From: Candidatus Pelagibacter sp. TMED153
Lineage (GTDB): Bacteria > Pseudomonadota > Alphaproteobacteria > Pelagibacterales > Pelagibacteraceae
NCBI GenBank assembly: GCA_002169935.2
Contig: NHHC02000048.1
Span: 7,816-21,776, forward strand
Direction of reading: 5' to 3'
DNA: 13,961 nucleotides
The notes under the pieces were generated by a model. That model did no database searches. It was not told the origin of the DNA and saw only the letters and a list, made by a program, of their open reading frames with translations. Positions 8,558 to 13,961 of the stretch are shown piece after piece. The position numbers were made by a program, and so were the translations under genes. Positions within the stretch are counted from its first letter, which is position 1. Every line of letters starts with the position of its first letter.

Positions 8558-9637
8558 ATGAAAAACATAATGAAATATATGTTAGTTGCTATAACTGCAT
8601 TGTCTTTTTCTGTAGCTCAAGCAGGTGATCTGTCAGTGACAGGTGCTGCTAAAGCTTCATACGTTATCGCTTCTAGCGACTCTACAGCCGCTAAAGTTGA
8701 ACAAGGAAAAGGACTTGGTGTTAGTAACGAATTCACTTTGAGCGCATCAGGTGAATTAGATAATGGTTGGACTTGGAACTATGCAACAGATATCGATGGT
8801 GCAACAGTACAAGACGACGGTAAATTAACAGTAACAACTGATATGGGTACTCTAGGGATATTTATCTCTGAAGGTGGATTAGATACAGATAACACTGCAT
8901 CTCAATCAGTTATTTCAAGACCATCAGACACTTCTTATGCAGAAGGAATGGTAGATTCTTGGGACATCAGTGGTCAAAATACAATTCAATACCACACACC
9001 AGCTGACATGTTACCTTTTGGTGTAGCTTTCAAAGTTGCTCACGCTCCTTCAATGGTTGCGTCGATTAACTCTTACGAAGCTGCAGGTGGAGCACAGGAT
9101 GGAACATTTACTGCTGCTACTACTTCTACAGGTGGAACAATTACGCAAACAGCTGACATGGGTAGATCTGCAACTCACTATCAAGTTAAAGCTAATCCAA
9201 TCGAAGGTTTAAATGTTGGTGCTGACTATTTAGAATATCATGGAATAGATGGTGCTACTGGCCAAGAACCTGAGTCTGGATCATACTACTTAACGTATGC
9301 TTTTGGACCAGCTACAATTGGTTACAGTAAAAACTTTTTAGCTACAGCAATGGCTACGGCGCCAGGAGACATAACAGAGTCTATAGAAGGTACTAAGTAC
9401 TCTATATCTGTTAATGTAAATGACAATCTTTCAATTTCTTACGAAAATGAAGAGTCAAACCCTGACAACGTTACAGCTGCAACTCAAAACTACACAATGG
9501 AGTCAAGTGGTATACAAGCTGCTTACACAATGGGTGGTATGACGTTAGGAATAGCTATGAACTCGCATGAAAATGCTACTTACGTTACAAACAAAGACGT
9601 TAATGATACTGTATTTTCAGTAGCTATGGCGTTTTAA
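8558..9637 (+). CDS. outer-membrane porin-like beta-barrel protein
   Basis: The 359-residue product has a clear Sec signal peptide: MKNIMKYM, a hydrophobic core LVAITALSFSVA and a cleavage site after AQA (residue 22). The mature protein (about 337 residues) is rich in Gly, Ser, Thr, Ala and alternating hydrophobic residues, with repeated short amphipathic stretches such as TLSASGELDNGWTWNYATDID and AFGPATIGYSKNF. It ends in VFSVAMAF, a C-terminal aromatic residue as required by the BAM machinery for outer-membrane barrels. It is therefore likely a general diffusion porin, probably trimeric; substrate unknown. Base composition differs from its neighbours (more GCT, GGT, ACA and TCA codons, fewer Lys/Ile/Asn), as expected for a highly expressed secreted protein. 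The gene stands alone between its own leader and a strong terminator. Confidence 0.87.
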   Translation: MKNIMKYMLVAITALSFSVAQAGDLSVTGAAKASYVIASSDSTAAKVEQGKGLGVSNEFTLSASGELDNGWTWNYATDIDGATVQDDGKLTVTTDMGTLGIFISEGGLDTDNTASQSVISRPSDTSYAEGMVDSWDISGQNTIQYHTPADMLPFGVAFKVAHAPSMVASINSYEAAGGAQDGTFTAATTSTGGTITQTADMGRSATHYQVKANPIEGLNVGADYLEYHGIDGATGQEPESGSYYLTYAFGPATIGYSKNFLATAMATAPGDITESIEGTKYSISVNVNDNLSISYENEESNPDNVTAATQNYTMESSGIQAAYTMGGMTLGIAMNSHENATYVTNKDVNDTVFSVAMAF

Positions 9638-9655
9638 TTAAGACGTAATAAAAAA

Positions 9656-10231
9656 TTAAAAAAGCCGGTTAATTATTTTAACCGGCTTTTTTTTTATTTC
9701 AGATAAAAGAACAAAAGAATTGGAATTTATCAAACTAAGCTTGTTCAAATTTGAATATCTGATTCCGCCTAGAGGAACCAAATTTTCTTTTCTTGATAAT
9801 TTAAAAAGATTAAATTTTATAACACCCATAAATCCTTTTTTGTTTTTATAAGAAGTTTTAAACAATCTTGAAAAAATAAAATGAGAGCAACCTTGTAAAT
9901 TTTTTTGATTTAACTCCTTAATATTGTGAGCAGATCCAATTATCTTGTAATTTGAGTTTTTAAATCTGGATAACTGTAAATTACTATTTTTCGCTGAAAT
10001 ATAAAGGCCATCAGCATTGATAGAAACCATCAACTTCACATCGTTAGATACATAAAAGTCAATTCTTTTAGCCTTACAATATCTTCTAAATTTAAGCAAT
10101 TTATCAATATTATCAATCCTATTTTCATTTCTATAAATAATTATGAATTTATGAGTAAATTTTATATTACTTAAGTCTATATCTTTGATATTTTCTATTA
10201 TTAAAAAATACTTTTTTTTATAAGCAAACAT
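9656..10231 (-). CDS. divergent ThiE/TenI-like (thiamine-phosphate synthase fold) protein
   Basis: The 191-residue product resembles the TIM-barrel ThiE/TenI family. Matching segments in order are FYVSNDVKLMVSINADGLYIS (59-79, family ND...ADGVHLG), IIGSAHNIKEL (97-107, family GVSxHN), GCSHFIFSRLFKTSYKNKKG (114-133, family DYIGFGPxFPTxTK) and LVPLGGIRYSNL (151-162, family xAIGGI). ThiE joins hydroxymethylpyrimidine pyrophosphate and thiazole phosphate. Several expected residues are altered: the QLREK motif is reduced to YRNEN and the usual acidic residue after ADGxHxGQ is Asn (AKN). Activity is thus uncertain; a TenI-like or otherwise repurposed barrel is possible. The ATG (10231-10229) directly abuts the yggS ATG, and no ribosome-binding site is visible. 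Its last 11 codons form the terminator stem yet still look like the final helix of the barrel. Confidence 0.68.
   Translation of the reverse strand: MFAYKKKYFLIIENIKDIDLSNIKFTHKFIIIYRNENRIDNIDKLLKFRRYCKAKRIDFYVSNDVKLMVSINADGLYISAKNSNLQLSRFKNSNYKIIGSAHNIKELNQKNLQGCSHFIFSRLFKTSYKNKKGFMGVIKFNLFKLSRKENLVPLGGIRYSNLNKLSLINSNSFVLLSEIKKKPVKIINRLF
9658..9692. terminator. strong bidirectional intrinsic terminator
   Basis: The G+C-rich stem AGCCGGTTAA (9663-9672) pairs with TTAACCGGCT (9678-9687) around a 5-nt loop, and is extended by A-run/T-run pairing on both sides. A run of T follows on the plus strand (9687-9695), and the A-rich flank (about 9650-9662) gives a U-run on the minus strand. It should stop porin transcription and, from the other side, transcription of the ThiE-like gene. 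The hairpin lies inside the last codons of that minus-strand gene. Confidence 0.92.
10219..10224 (+). promoter_or_regulatory. candidate -10 element for a leaderless yggS transcript
   Basis: TATAAG ends 7 nt before the A of the yggS ATG, the distance expected if transcription begins at the start codon itself. It lies inside the opposing ThiE-like gene. No convincing -35 element is seen at the right distance, so this is weak evidence. Confidence 0.3.
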
Positions 10232-10882
10232 ATGAGCACAATAGTCGAAAGATTTAATAAAATAAAATCTAATATATCTAAAGTAAATAATAACAGTAGC
10301 ATCAATATTGTTGCTGTAAGTAAAACATTTCCTCTAAGTCATATAATGCCTTTAATCAACTATGGCCATAATCACTATGGAGAAAACAAAGTACAAGAAG
10401 CCGACATTAAATGGCGTGATATAAAAAAGAAAAGAAAAAATCTTAAACTTCATTTAATTGGAAAACTTCAAAGTAATAAAGCTAGAAAAGCTGTAGAGAT
10501 TTTTGATTATATACACTCTCTTGATTCTCAAAAATTAGCAGATATTTTGTCAAAAAATCAAAATGATATTAACAAATCAATTAATTATTTCATACAAGTT
10601 AACTTAGGAAACGAAAGTCAAAAATCTGGCATACCCTATAATGAGGTAGATGGTTTTTATAGTTATTGCACAAAAGAAAAAAAAATGAATGTGCTTGGAC
10701 TGATGATAATCCCACCAAATGACAATAATGCTGATAAATATTTTAAGAGTATTTCTGAGTTAAACTCTTCTTTAGCTTTAAAAGAATTAAGTATGGGAAT
10801 GTCATCAGATTATATGAAAGCTGTAGAATACAAAACTACATATTTAAGAATAGGTAGTTTGATATTTGGAGATAGAACTTAA
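10232..10882 (+). CDS. yggS: YggS/PLPBP family pyridoxal-phosphate homeostasis protein
   Basis: This cytoplasmic PLP-binding barrel protein helps maintain vitamin B6 homeostasis and has no established enzymatic activity. The 216-residue product contains the PLP-lysine motif VAVSKTFP (Lys31), YGENKVQEA (49-57), LHLIGKLQSNKAR (73-85), IHSLDSQKLADIL, FIQVNLGNESQKSG, VLGLMIIPP, and the phosphate-binding end LSMGMSSDYMKAVE followed by LRIGSLIFGDR. All are typical. The start MSTIVERFNKIKSNI aligns with the usual family N-terminus, supporting the ATG at 10232. There is no spacer from the divergent ThiE-like gene (CATATG) and no Shine-Dalgarno sequence. The 3' end overlaps the YkuD-like gene tail to tail by 4 nt. 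Confidence 0.95.
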   Translation: MSTIVERFNKIKSNISKVNNNSSINIVAVSKTFPLSHIMPLINYGHNHYGENKVQEADIKWRDIKKKRKNLKLHLIGKLQSNKARKAVEIFDYIHSLDSQKLADILSKNQNDINKSINYFIQVNLGNESQKSGIPYNEVDGFYSYCTKEKKMNVLGLMIIPPNDNNADKYFKSISELNSSLALKELSMGMSSDYMKAVEYKTTYLRIGSLIFGDRT

Positions 10883-11370
10883 CCAATGTAAACGGTTGTT
10901 TTTCTATTAATTTTTTTAATTATTTTTTTTAAATTGGTTTTACTTACTGCGACGCAGCCTAAGGTTTTTTCATAATTTTTTTTTGCAATATGAATAAAAA
11001 TTGCACTACCTTTTCCTTTACGAATAGGACTTAAATTATAATTTAAAACTAAGATTATATCGTAGATGCTGTCATCTCTATAAAGTTTTTCAGCGCTATA
11101 TCTAAAAGGAAATTTAATAAGCTTGTTATAATGCTTTGAATGAGGATCATCACACCAACCCATATTTCTTTGAATAGGGCGATTATTAATTTTAGACTTA
11201 AAATTAGAAATTCGATCTTTTCGATACAAAATACTTTTAATTTTAAATTTACCTTTCGGTGTTATTTGATCACCCTCTTTTTTTTTAGCTCCAATTCCTC
11301 TTTTACCAATTGAACATTTTATCTTATAATGATCTAGAAAAAGTTTTTTGTTTTTTATAAATATATGCAT
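10879..11370 (-). CDS. L,D-transpeptidase (YkuD) family protein without a signal peptide
   Basis: YkuD-domain enzymes use a cysteine to form 3-3 crosslinks in peptidoglycan or to attach proteins to it. The 163-residue product is essentially one catalytic domain. KEGDQITPKGKF (31-42) matches the family K/R-x-GDxxTPxGxF start, NMGWCDDPHSKHYNK lies at 69-83, and the active-site region GSAIFIHIAKKNYEKTLGCVAVS (121-143) holds His127 and Cys139 with GC preceding VAVS. This is the short subfamily with SAIFxHIA and GCVA motifs. There is no signal peptide or membrane segment, although the substrate is periplasmic. The start codon overlaps that of the divergent winged-helix gene (ATGCAT, 11365-11370); the stop shares TTAA with the yggS stop. 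Confidence 0.88.
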   Translation of the reverse strand: MHIFIKNKKLFLDHYKIKCSIGKRGIGAKKKEGDQITPKGKFKIKSILYRKDRISNFKSKINNRPIQRNMGWCDDPHSKHYNKLIKFPFRYSAEKLYRDDSIYDIILVLNYNLSPIRKGKGSAIFIHIAKKNYEKTLGCVAVSKTNLKKIIKKINRKTTVYIG

Positions 11371-11991
11371 AAAATTAATGTTTTATCTTTTGGTTCTAGA
11401 AACTTTAACACTTCATTAGAAGAACTTAAAGATCATTTAAATTTTAAATTAACTACAATTGATAAAAATATAGAAATCAAATTATTAGAGGACCAAGATG
11501 TTTTGTTATGTCATGAAGATTTTTTTAAAGAAAATTTATCTTTAGAATCATTCAAAAATTCAAGTAAGATAAAAATTTTAGCTTTCAATTCTAATAAAAT
11601 TAAACTTGATTTTTTTAATGATAAAATAAACCTGCCTTCAAGTATAAAAGATATTAATTTTATAATCGAAAATTCTGTAATAAAAAAAAATTTTTCAAAA
11701 AATTCTTCAATTAAGATTAAAAATTATATTTTAGATAAAAATGAAAAAAAATTAATTAATGAAAAAAAATATATTTTTTTAACAGAGAAAGAAATCCAAC
11801 TTTTAGAATTATTTTTAAGCCATAAAAAACCTATTAGTAAAAATATGATTTTAGATCAAGTTTGGAAGTATTCAGAAGATGCCGATACCCATACAGTAGA
11901 AACTCATATTTATAGATTGAGGAAAAAAATTAAATCAAATTTTTTAGATGAAAATTTCATTTTAAATAATAAAGATGGGTACTCAATATGA
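11365..11991 (+). CDS. OmpR/PhoB-type winged-helix regulator with degenerate receiver-like N-terminus
   Basis: The C-terminal part (about residues 119-208) is a Trans_reg_C winged helix: YILDKNEKKLI, LTEKEIQLLELFL (139-151), MILDQVWKYSEDADTHT and the recognition helix VETHIYRLRKKIK (178-190), ending FILNNKDGYSI, where the hairpin wing stops right at the terminus. The N-terminal part (1-105) resembles a receiver domain in size and rhythm, with a possible last-strand motif INLPSSIKDINFI. It lacks the acidic pair after strand 1 (VLSFGSRN instead of VDDD) and has no convincing phospho-acceptor Asp. No histidine kinase is nearby. It probably acts independently of phosphorylation. Its start overlaps that of the YkuD-like gene by 6 nt on opposite strands, and its stop overlaps the ArfA-like ORF by ATGA. 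The target is unknown. Confidence 0.8.
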   Translation: MHKINVLSFGSRNFNTSLEELKDHLNFKLTTIDKNIEIKLLEDQDVLLCHEDFFKENLSLESFKNSSKIKILAFNSNKIKLDFFNDKINLPSSIKDINFIIENSVIKKNFSKNSSIKIKNYILDKNEKKLINEKKYIFLTEKEIQLLELFLSHKKPISKNMILDQVWKYSEDADTHTVETHIYRLRKKIKSNFLDENFILNNKDGYSI

Positions 11992-12095
11992 AAAAAAGAA
12001 ACAAAGTAGCTTTAGATTTATTTACCACAAAATATCGTAAACGCGTAGTTAAGCCTAAAAAAGGAAAAGGCAGTTTTAAAAGAAGAAAAAAATAA
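11988..12095 (+). CDS. arfA: ArfA-like alternative ribosome-rescue factor (35 aa)
   Basis: This 35-codon ORF starts at an ATG that overlaps the regulator's stop codon (ATGA) and ends with TAA at 12093-12095. The product is extremely basic. Its RVVKPKKGKGSFKRRKK aligns without gaps to the E. coli ArfA segment RVEKNKKGKGSYMRKGK, and the upstream LFTTKYRKR to its DPLFRQR. In ArfA the basic tail lies in the empty mRNA channel of ribosomes stalled without a stop codon, and the preceding part recruits RF2. The hydrophobic tail of full-length E. coli ArfA is absent here, so the product corresponds to the active short form. No Shine-Dalgarno is visible; reinitiation after the regulator is likely. The small size leaves some doubt, but the KKGKGS motif and basic tail are distinctive. 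Confidence 0.82.
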   Translation: MKKRNKVALDLFTTKYRKRVVKPKKGKGSFKRRKK

Positions 12096-12096
12096 T

Positions 12097-13026
12097 TTAT
12101 TTTAGTCTAGCGCCAATCTTTTGAATTATTTTCGAGGACATTTCTGTACCTTTACTCAAGCTTTCTTTGACAGGCAGATTATTTATATAACCATGTAAAA
12201 AACCTGCTGCAAAAAGATCTCCAGCACCAGTTAAGTCTACAATTTTAAGATTTTTTTGAATGTTGCATTCTACAATTTCATTTTCTTTAATTGCGATTGC
12301 CCCTTTTTCCCCTCTAGTAATAATTATCAATTTTTTAATTTTTTTTGAAAATTCAATGACGTTATTTAAATCTTTTGTATCTATTAAAGACATTATTTCT
12401 TGTTCATTAGCAAAAGTAATATCTAATTTATTTTTTACTAAGTCTAAGAAATGGGGTTTGTGTCTTTCTACACAAAATAAATCTGATAAAGACATAGCTA
12501 CTTTATTAGAATTTTGAATTGCTTTTTCAAAAGCTTTTTTAGGCTCACCTTCATCCCAAAGATATCCCTCTAGAAACAAAAGCTCACTATTTTTTACCGA
12601 GTTAATATCTATATCATTCTCATTAATTTTGCCTGCAGTCCCTAGGAATGTGCACATAGTTCTTTCTGAATCTGGTGTAATTAAAATCAAACAAGAGCCA
12701 GTAGGAACAGTCTCTTTTTTTTTAGAGTAAAAATATTTAACGTTTTCTTTTTTTAGTCCTTCTTCGTACTTAGCACCAAGCTCATCATCACTTATTTTAC
12801 CTATAAAACCAACGTCATTTTTTAATTGAGAAAGTCCTACTATAGAATTAGCTACTGATCCTCCAGAAACAGTTTCTTCAATTTTGAGATTTGAGAGTAA
12901 TTTTTTAAATTCAACTTCATCAACAAGCTTCATGGTGCTTTTTGTTAGATTATTCTGAGTAATAAAGTTGTCGTCAACTTTACAAATTACATCAACAATA
13001 GCATTGCCTACACCTAAGATTTTCAT
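12097..13026 (-). CDS. PfkB-family carbohydrate/nucleoside kinase, probable adenosine kinase
   Basis: The 309-residue cytoplasmic ribokinase-family protein phosphorylates a sugar or nucleoside; adenosine (to AMP, purine salvage) is the likely substrate by similarity to alphaproteobacterial homologues. Visible features are GNAIVDVICKVDD at the N-terminus (substrate Asp12), GGSVANSI (55-62), VGFIGKISDDELG (72-84), FLEGYLWDEG (151-160), ANEQEIMSL (206-214), ITRGEKGA (236-243) and the PfkB signature 2 with catalytic base, DLTGAGDLFAAGF (264-276, Asp270). The ATG (13026-13024) directly follows the nth stop (TAAATG), so it is the third gene of dapB-nth-kinase. The 3' end is one base from the end of the ArfA-like ORF on the other strand, with no terminator between. 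Substrate specificity is not proven by the sequence. Confidence 0.9.
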   Translation of the reverse strand: MKILGVGNAIVDVICKVDDNFITQNNLTKSTMKLVDEVEFKKLLSNLKIEETVSGGSVANSIVGLSQLKNDVGFIGKISDDELGAKYEEGLKKENVKYFYSKKKETVPTGSCLILITPDSERTMCTFLGTAGKINENDIDINSVKNSELLFLEGYLWDEGEPKKAFEKAIQNSNKVAMSLSDLFCVERHKPHFLDLVKNKLDITFANEQEIMSLIDTKDLNNVIEFSKKIKKLIIITRGEKGAIAIKENEIVECNIQKNLKIVDLTGAGDLFAAGFLHGYINNLPVKESLSKGTEMSSKIIQKIGARLK

Positions 13027-13680
13027 TTATGCTTTTTTGGTTTTAATTGGTTTTCTTCTATTTGGATAACAGCTTTTACAAATTTTACAAGTTATTCCGT
13101 AACACTCTCTTGCTTTACAATATTCTCTACCGTACCAGATTATTTGTAAATGAAGTTTATTCCAGTATTTTTTTGGAAAGATTTTTTTTAAATCTTTCTC
13201 TGTTTGTACTACGTTTTTTCCATTAGTTATACCCCACCTTTGAGCCAGTCTATGAATATGCGTGTCTACTGGAAAGGCAGGAAACCCAAATCCTTGGGAC
13301 ATCACCACGCTAGCTGTCTTATGACCAACCCCGGGTAATTGTTCTAATTCTTCGTAAGTTTTTGGGACTTTACCTTTATATTTTTTAACTAATATTTTAG
13401 ATAAGAAAAAGATACTTTTTGCTTTAACTCTAAATATCCCAATTTTTTTAATTAACTGCTCAATCCTTCTCCTACCAATTTTTACAAAATGTTCAGGTTT
13501 ATTATATCTTGGATAAATATTTTTTGTGACATTATTAACGTTTACATCAGTACATTGAGCTGAAAGCAAAACAGAAATTAGAAGTGTAAATGTATTTTTG
13601 TAGTTTAAAGGAACAGGGACCTTCGGGTAAGTTTTATCTAAGATCTTTAAAATGATCTTGGATTTTTTTTCAATATTCAC
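13027..13680 (-). CDS. nth: endonuclease III (Nth), DNA glycosylase/AP lyase with unusual Fe-S cysteine spacing
   Basis: Nth removes oxidised pyrimidines and cuts the abasic site in base-excision repair. The 217-residue length is usual. LLISVLLSAQCTDVNVN (33-49), the helix-hairpin-helix LEQLPGVGHKTASVV (112-126) with catalytic Lys121, and FPVDTHIHRLAQRWG (136-150) with catalytic Asp139 are all intact. The C-terminal cluster region has cysteines at 188, 193, 198, 201 and 204, whereas the family pattern is C-x6-C-x2-C-x5-C; the cysteine expected at 195 is Gly. Translation begins with GTG at 13680, which overlaps the dapB stop (GTGA), so it is probably coupled to dapB. No Shine-Dalgarno is visible. 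The adenosine kinase gene follows with no spacer. Confidence 0.96.
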   Translation of the reverse strand: MNIEKKSKIILKILDKTYPKVPVPLNYKNTFTLLISVLLSAQCTDVNVNNVTKNIYPRYNKPEHFVKIGRRRIEQLIKKIGIFRVKAKSIFFLSKILVKKYKGKVPKTYEELEQLPGVGHKTASVVMSQGFGFPAFPVDTHIHRLAQRWGITNGKNVVQTEKDLKKIFPKKYWNKLHLQIIWYGREYCKARECYGITCKICKSCYPNRRKPIKTKKA

Positions 13681-13961
13681 TTAAAATTTAAAAGATCTCT
13701 CATGGAGTATAGACCAGGTTTTTTATTCTTTAGCCATTTAGCTGCGGTTAAAGCACCCTCTGAATATAATGCTCTATCAAAAGATTCATGATTAAGAGTT
13801 ACTATTTCTTTACCGCTAGAAAACCTTACTTCATGTTCACCTATTACTTCACCTTTTCTCACTGAATTGAAATTAATTTTTTTTGAGTAAGGAAAGGATT
13901 TTTTATTTAAGTATTTTTTCCCCATTAAGGTTTGCAAATCTTTATTTTTACCATCAGCAAT
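13677..13961 (-). CDS. dapB: 4-hydroxy-tetrahydrodipicolinate reductase DapB, C-terminal part (cut by window edge)
   Basis: DapB reduces the dihydrodipicolinate intermediate with NAD(P)H in lysine and diaminopimelate synthesis. About 94 C-terminal residues are present, and the frame is open to the window end, so the TTG at 13937 is not its start. VRKGEVIGEHEVRFSSGKEI, LNHESFDRALYSEGALTAAKWL and the C-terminal KPGLYSMRDLLNF match the DapB C-terminal domain (family GEHTVxF, HxASSRxxFAxGAxxAAxWL, GLYxMxDVL). The NAD-binding N-terminus and the catalytic His/Lys region lie outside the window. The stop overlaps the GTG start of nth by 4 nt. Diaminopimelate supply and the nearby YkuD-like protein both concern peptidoglycan, but they belong to separate transcripts. 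Confidence 0.93.
   Translation of the reverse strand: MADGKNKDLQTLMGKKYLNKKSFPYSKKINFNSVRKGEVIGEHEVRFSSGKEIVTLNHESFDRALYSEGALTAAKWLKNKKPGLYSMRDLLNFK

Noticed and set aside
10881..10905. AACC/GGTT pair followed by a short T-run after yggS, considered as a terminator
   Set aside because: Only four base pairs with a 9-nt loop; too weak to support.
11988..12095. Small basic ORF read as a ribosomal protein such as bL34 or bL36
   Set aside because: It lacks the bL34 pattern and the bL36 cysteines; the KKGKGS block fits ArfA much better.
12260..12517. 85-codon open frame on the plus strand
   Set aside because: It is antisense to the PfkB-family kinase and shows no independent motif.
13935..13937. 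TTG as start of the dapB fragment
   Set aside because: The frame continues open to the window end and the product would lack the NAD-binding domain, so it is an internal codon.

Overview
The window is a gene-dense, very AT-rich stretch (G+C roughly 30% by eye) with almost no intergenic DNA. Most neighbouring genes abut or overlap by a few bases, and Shine-Dalgarno sequences are mostly absent. The gene content is alphaproteobacterial: mnmG-rsmG-parA-parB, DUF3576-leuS-lptE-holA, and dapB-nth-adenosine kinase. Together with the small gene sizes and a single strong outer-membrane porin, this suggests a streamlined marine alphaproteobacterium of the SAR11/Pelagibacterales type. That placement is an inference from gene order, composition and protein motifs; I could not run a database search. 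I see no insertion sequence, phage gene, CRISPR array, tRNA or rRNA.

Layout. (1) 1-3844, plus strand: 5'-truncated mnmG, rsmG, parA and parB, all overlapping or 1 nt apart. They link tRNA wobble modification, 16S rRNA methylation and chromosome segregation. Two copies of a perfect parS-like palindrome lie inside rsmG, just upstream of parA. (2) 3831-8355, minus strand: an operon of a DUF3576 lipoprotein, leuS, lptE and holA, covering leucyl-tRNA charging, LPS export and the DNA polymerase III clamp loader. Its end overlaps the end of parB. (3) 8356-9692: a 202-bp divergent regulatory region with direct repeats and a long AT palindrome, then a porin gene with a good ribosome-binding site, closed by a strong bidirectional terminator. 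(4) 9656-11991: four genes on alternating strands with no spacer at all: a divergent ThiE/TenI-like protein, YggS/PLPBP, a YkuD L,D-transpeptidase-like protein, and a winged-helix regulator with a receiver-like N-terminus lacking the usual phosphorylation residues. The boundaries fall on the palindromic words CATATG, TTAA and ATGCAT. (5) 11988-12095: a 35-residue ORF, overlapping the regulator's stop codon as ATGA, that closely resembles the ribosome-rescue factor ArfA. (6) 12097-13961, minus strand: 3' part of dapB, nth and a PfkB-family adenosine kinase, in one tight operon.

Most genes are housekeeping. The points most worth a second look are the two parS-like sites read in different codon phases within rsmG, the ArfA-like mini-gene coupled to an atypical regulator, the spacer-free alternating-strand block, the terminator that doubles as the last codons of the ThiE-like gene, the changed iron-sulfur cysteine spacing in Nth, and the repeat architecture upstream of the porin. 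I do not see convincing evidence of an entirely new multi-gene system; the regulator-ArfA pair is the nearest candidate.
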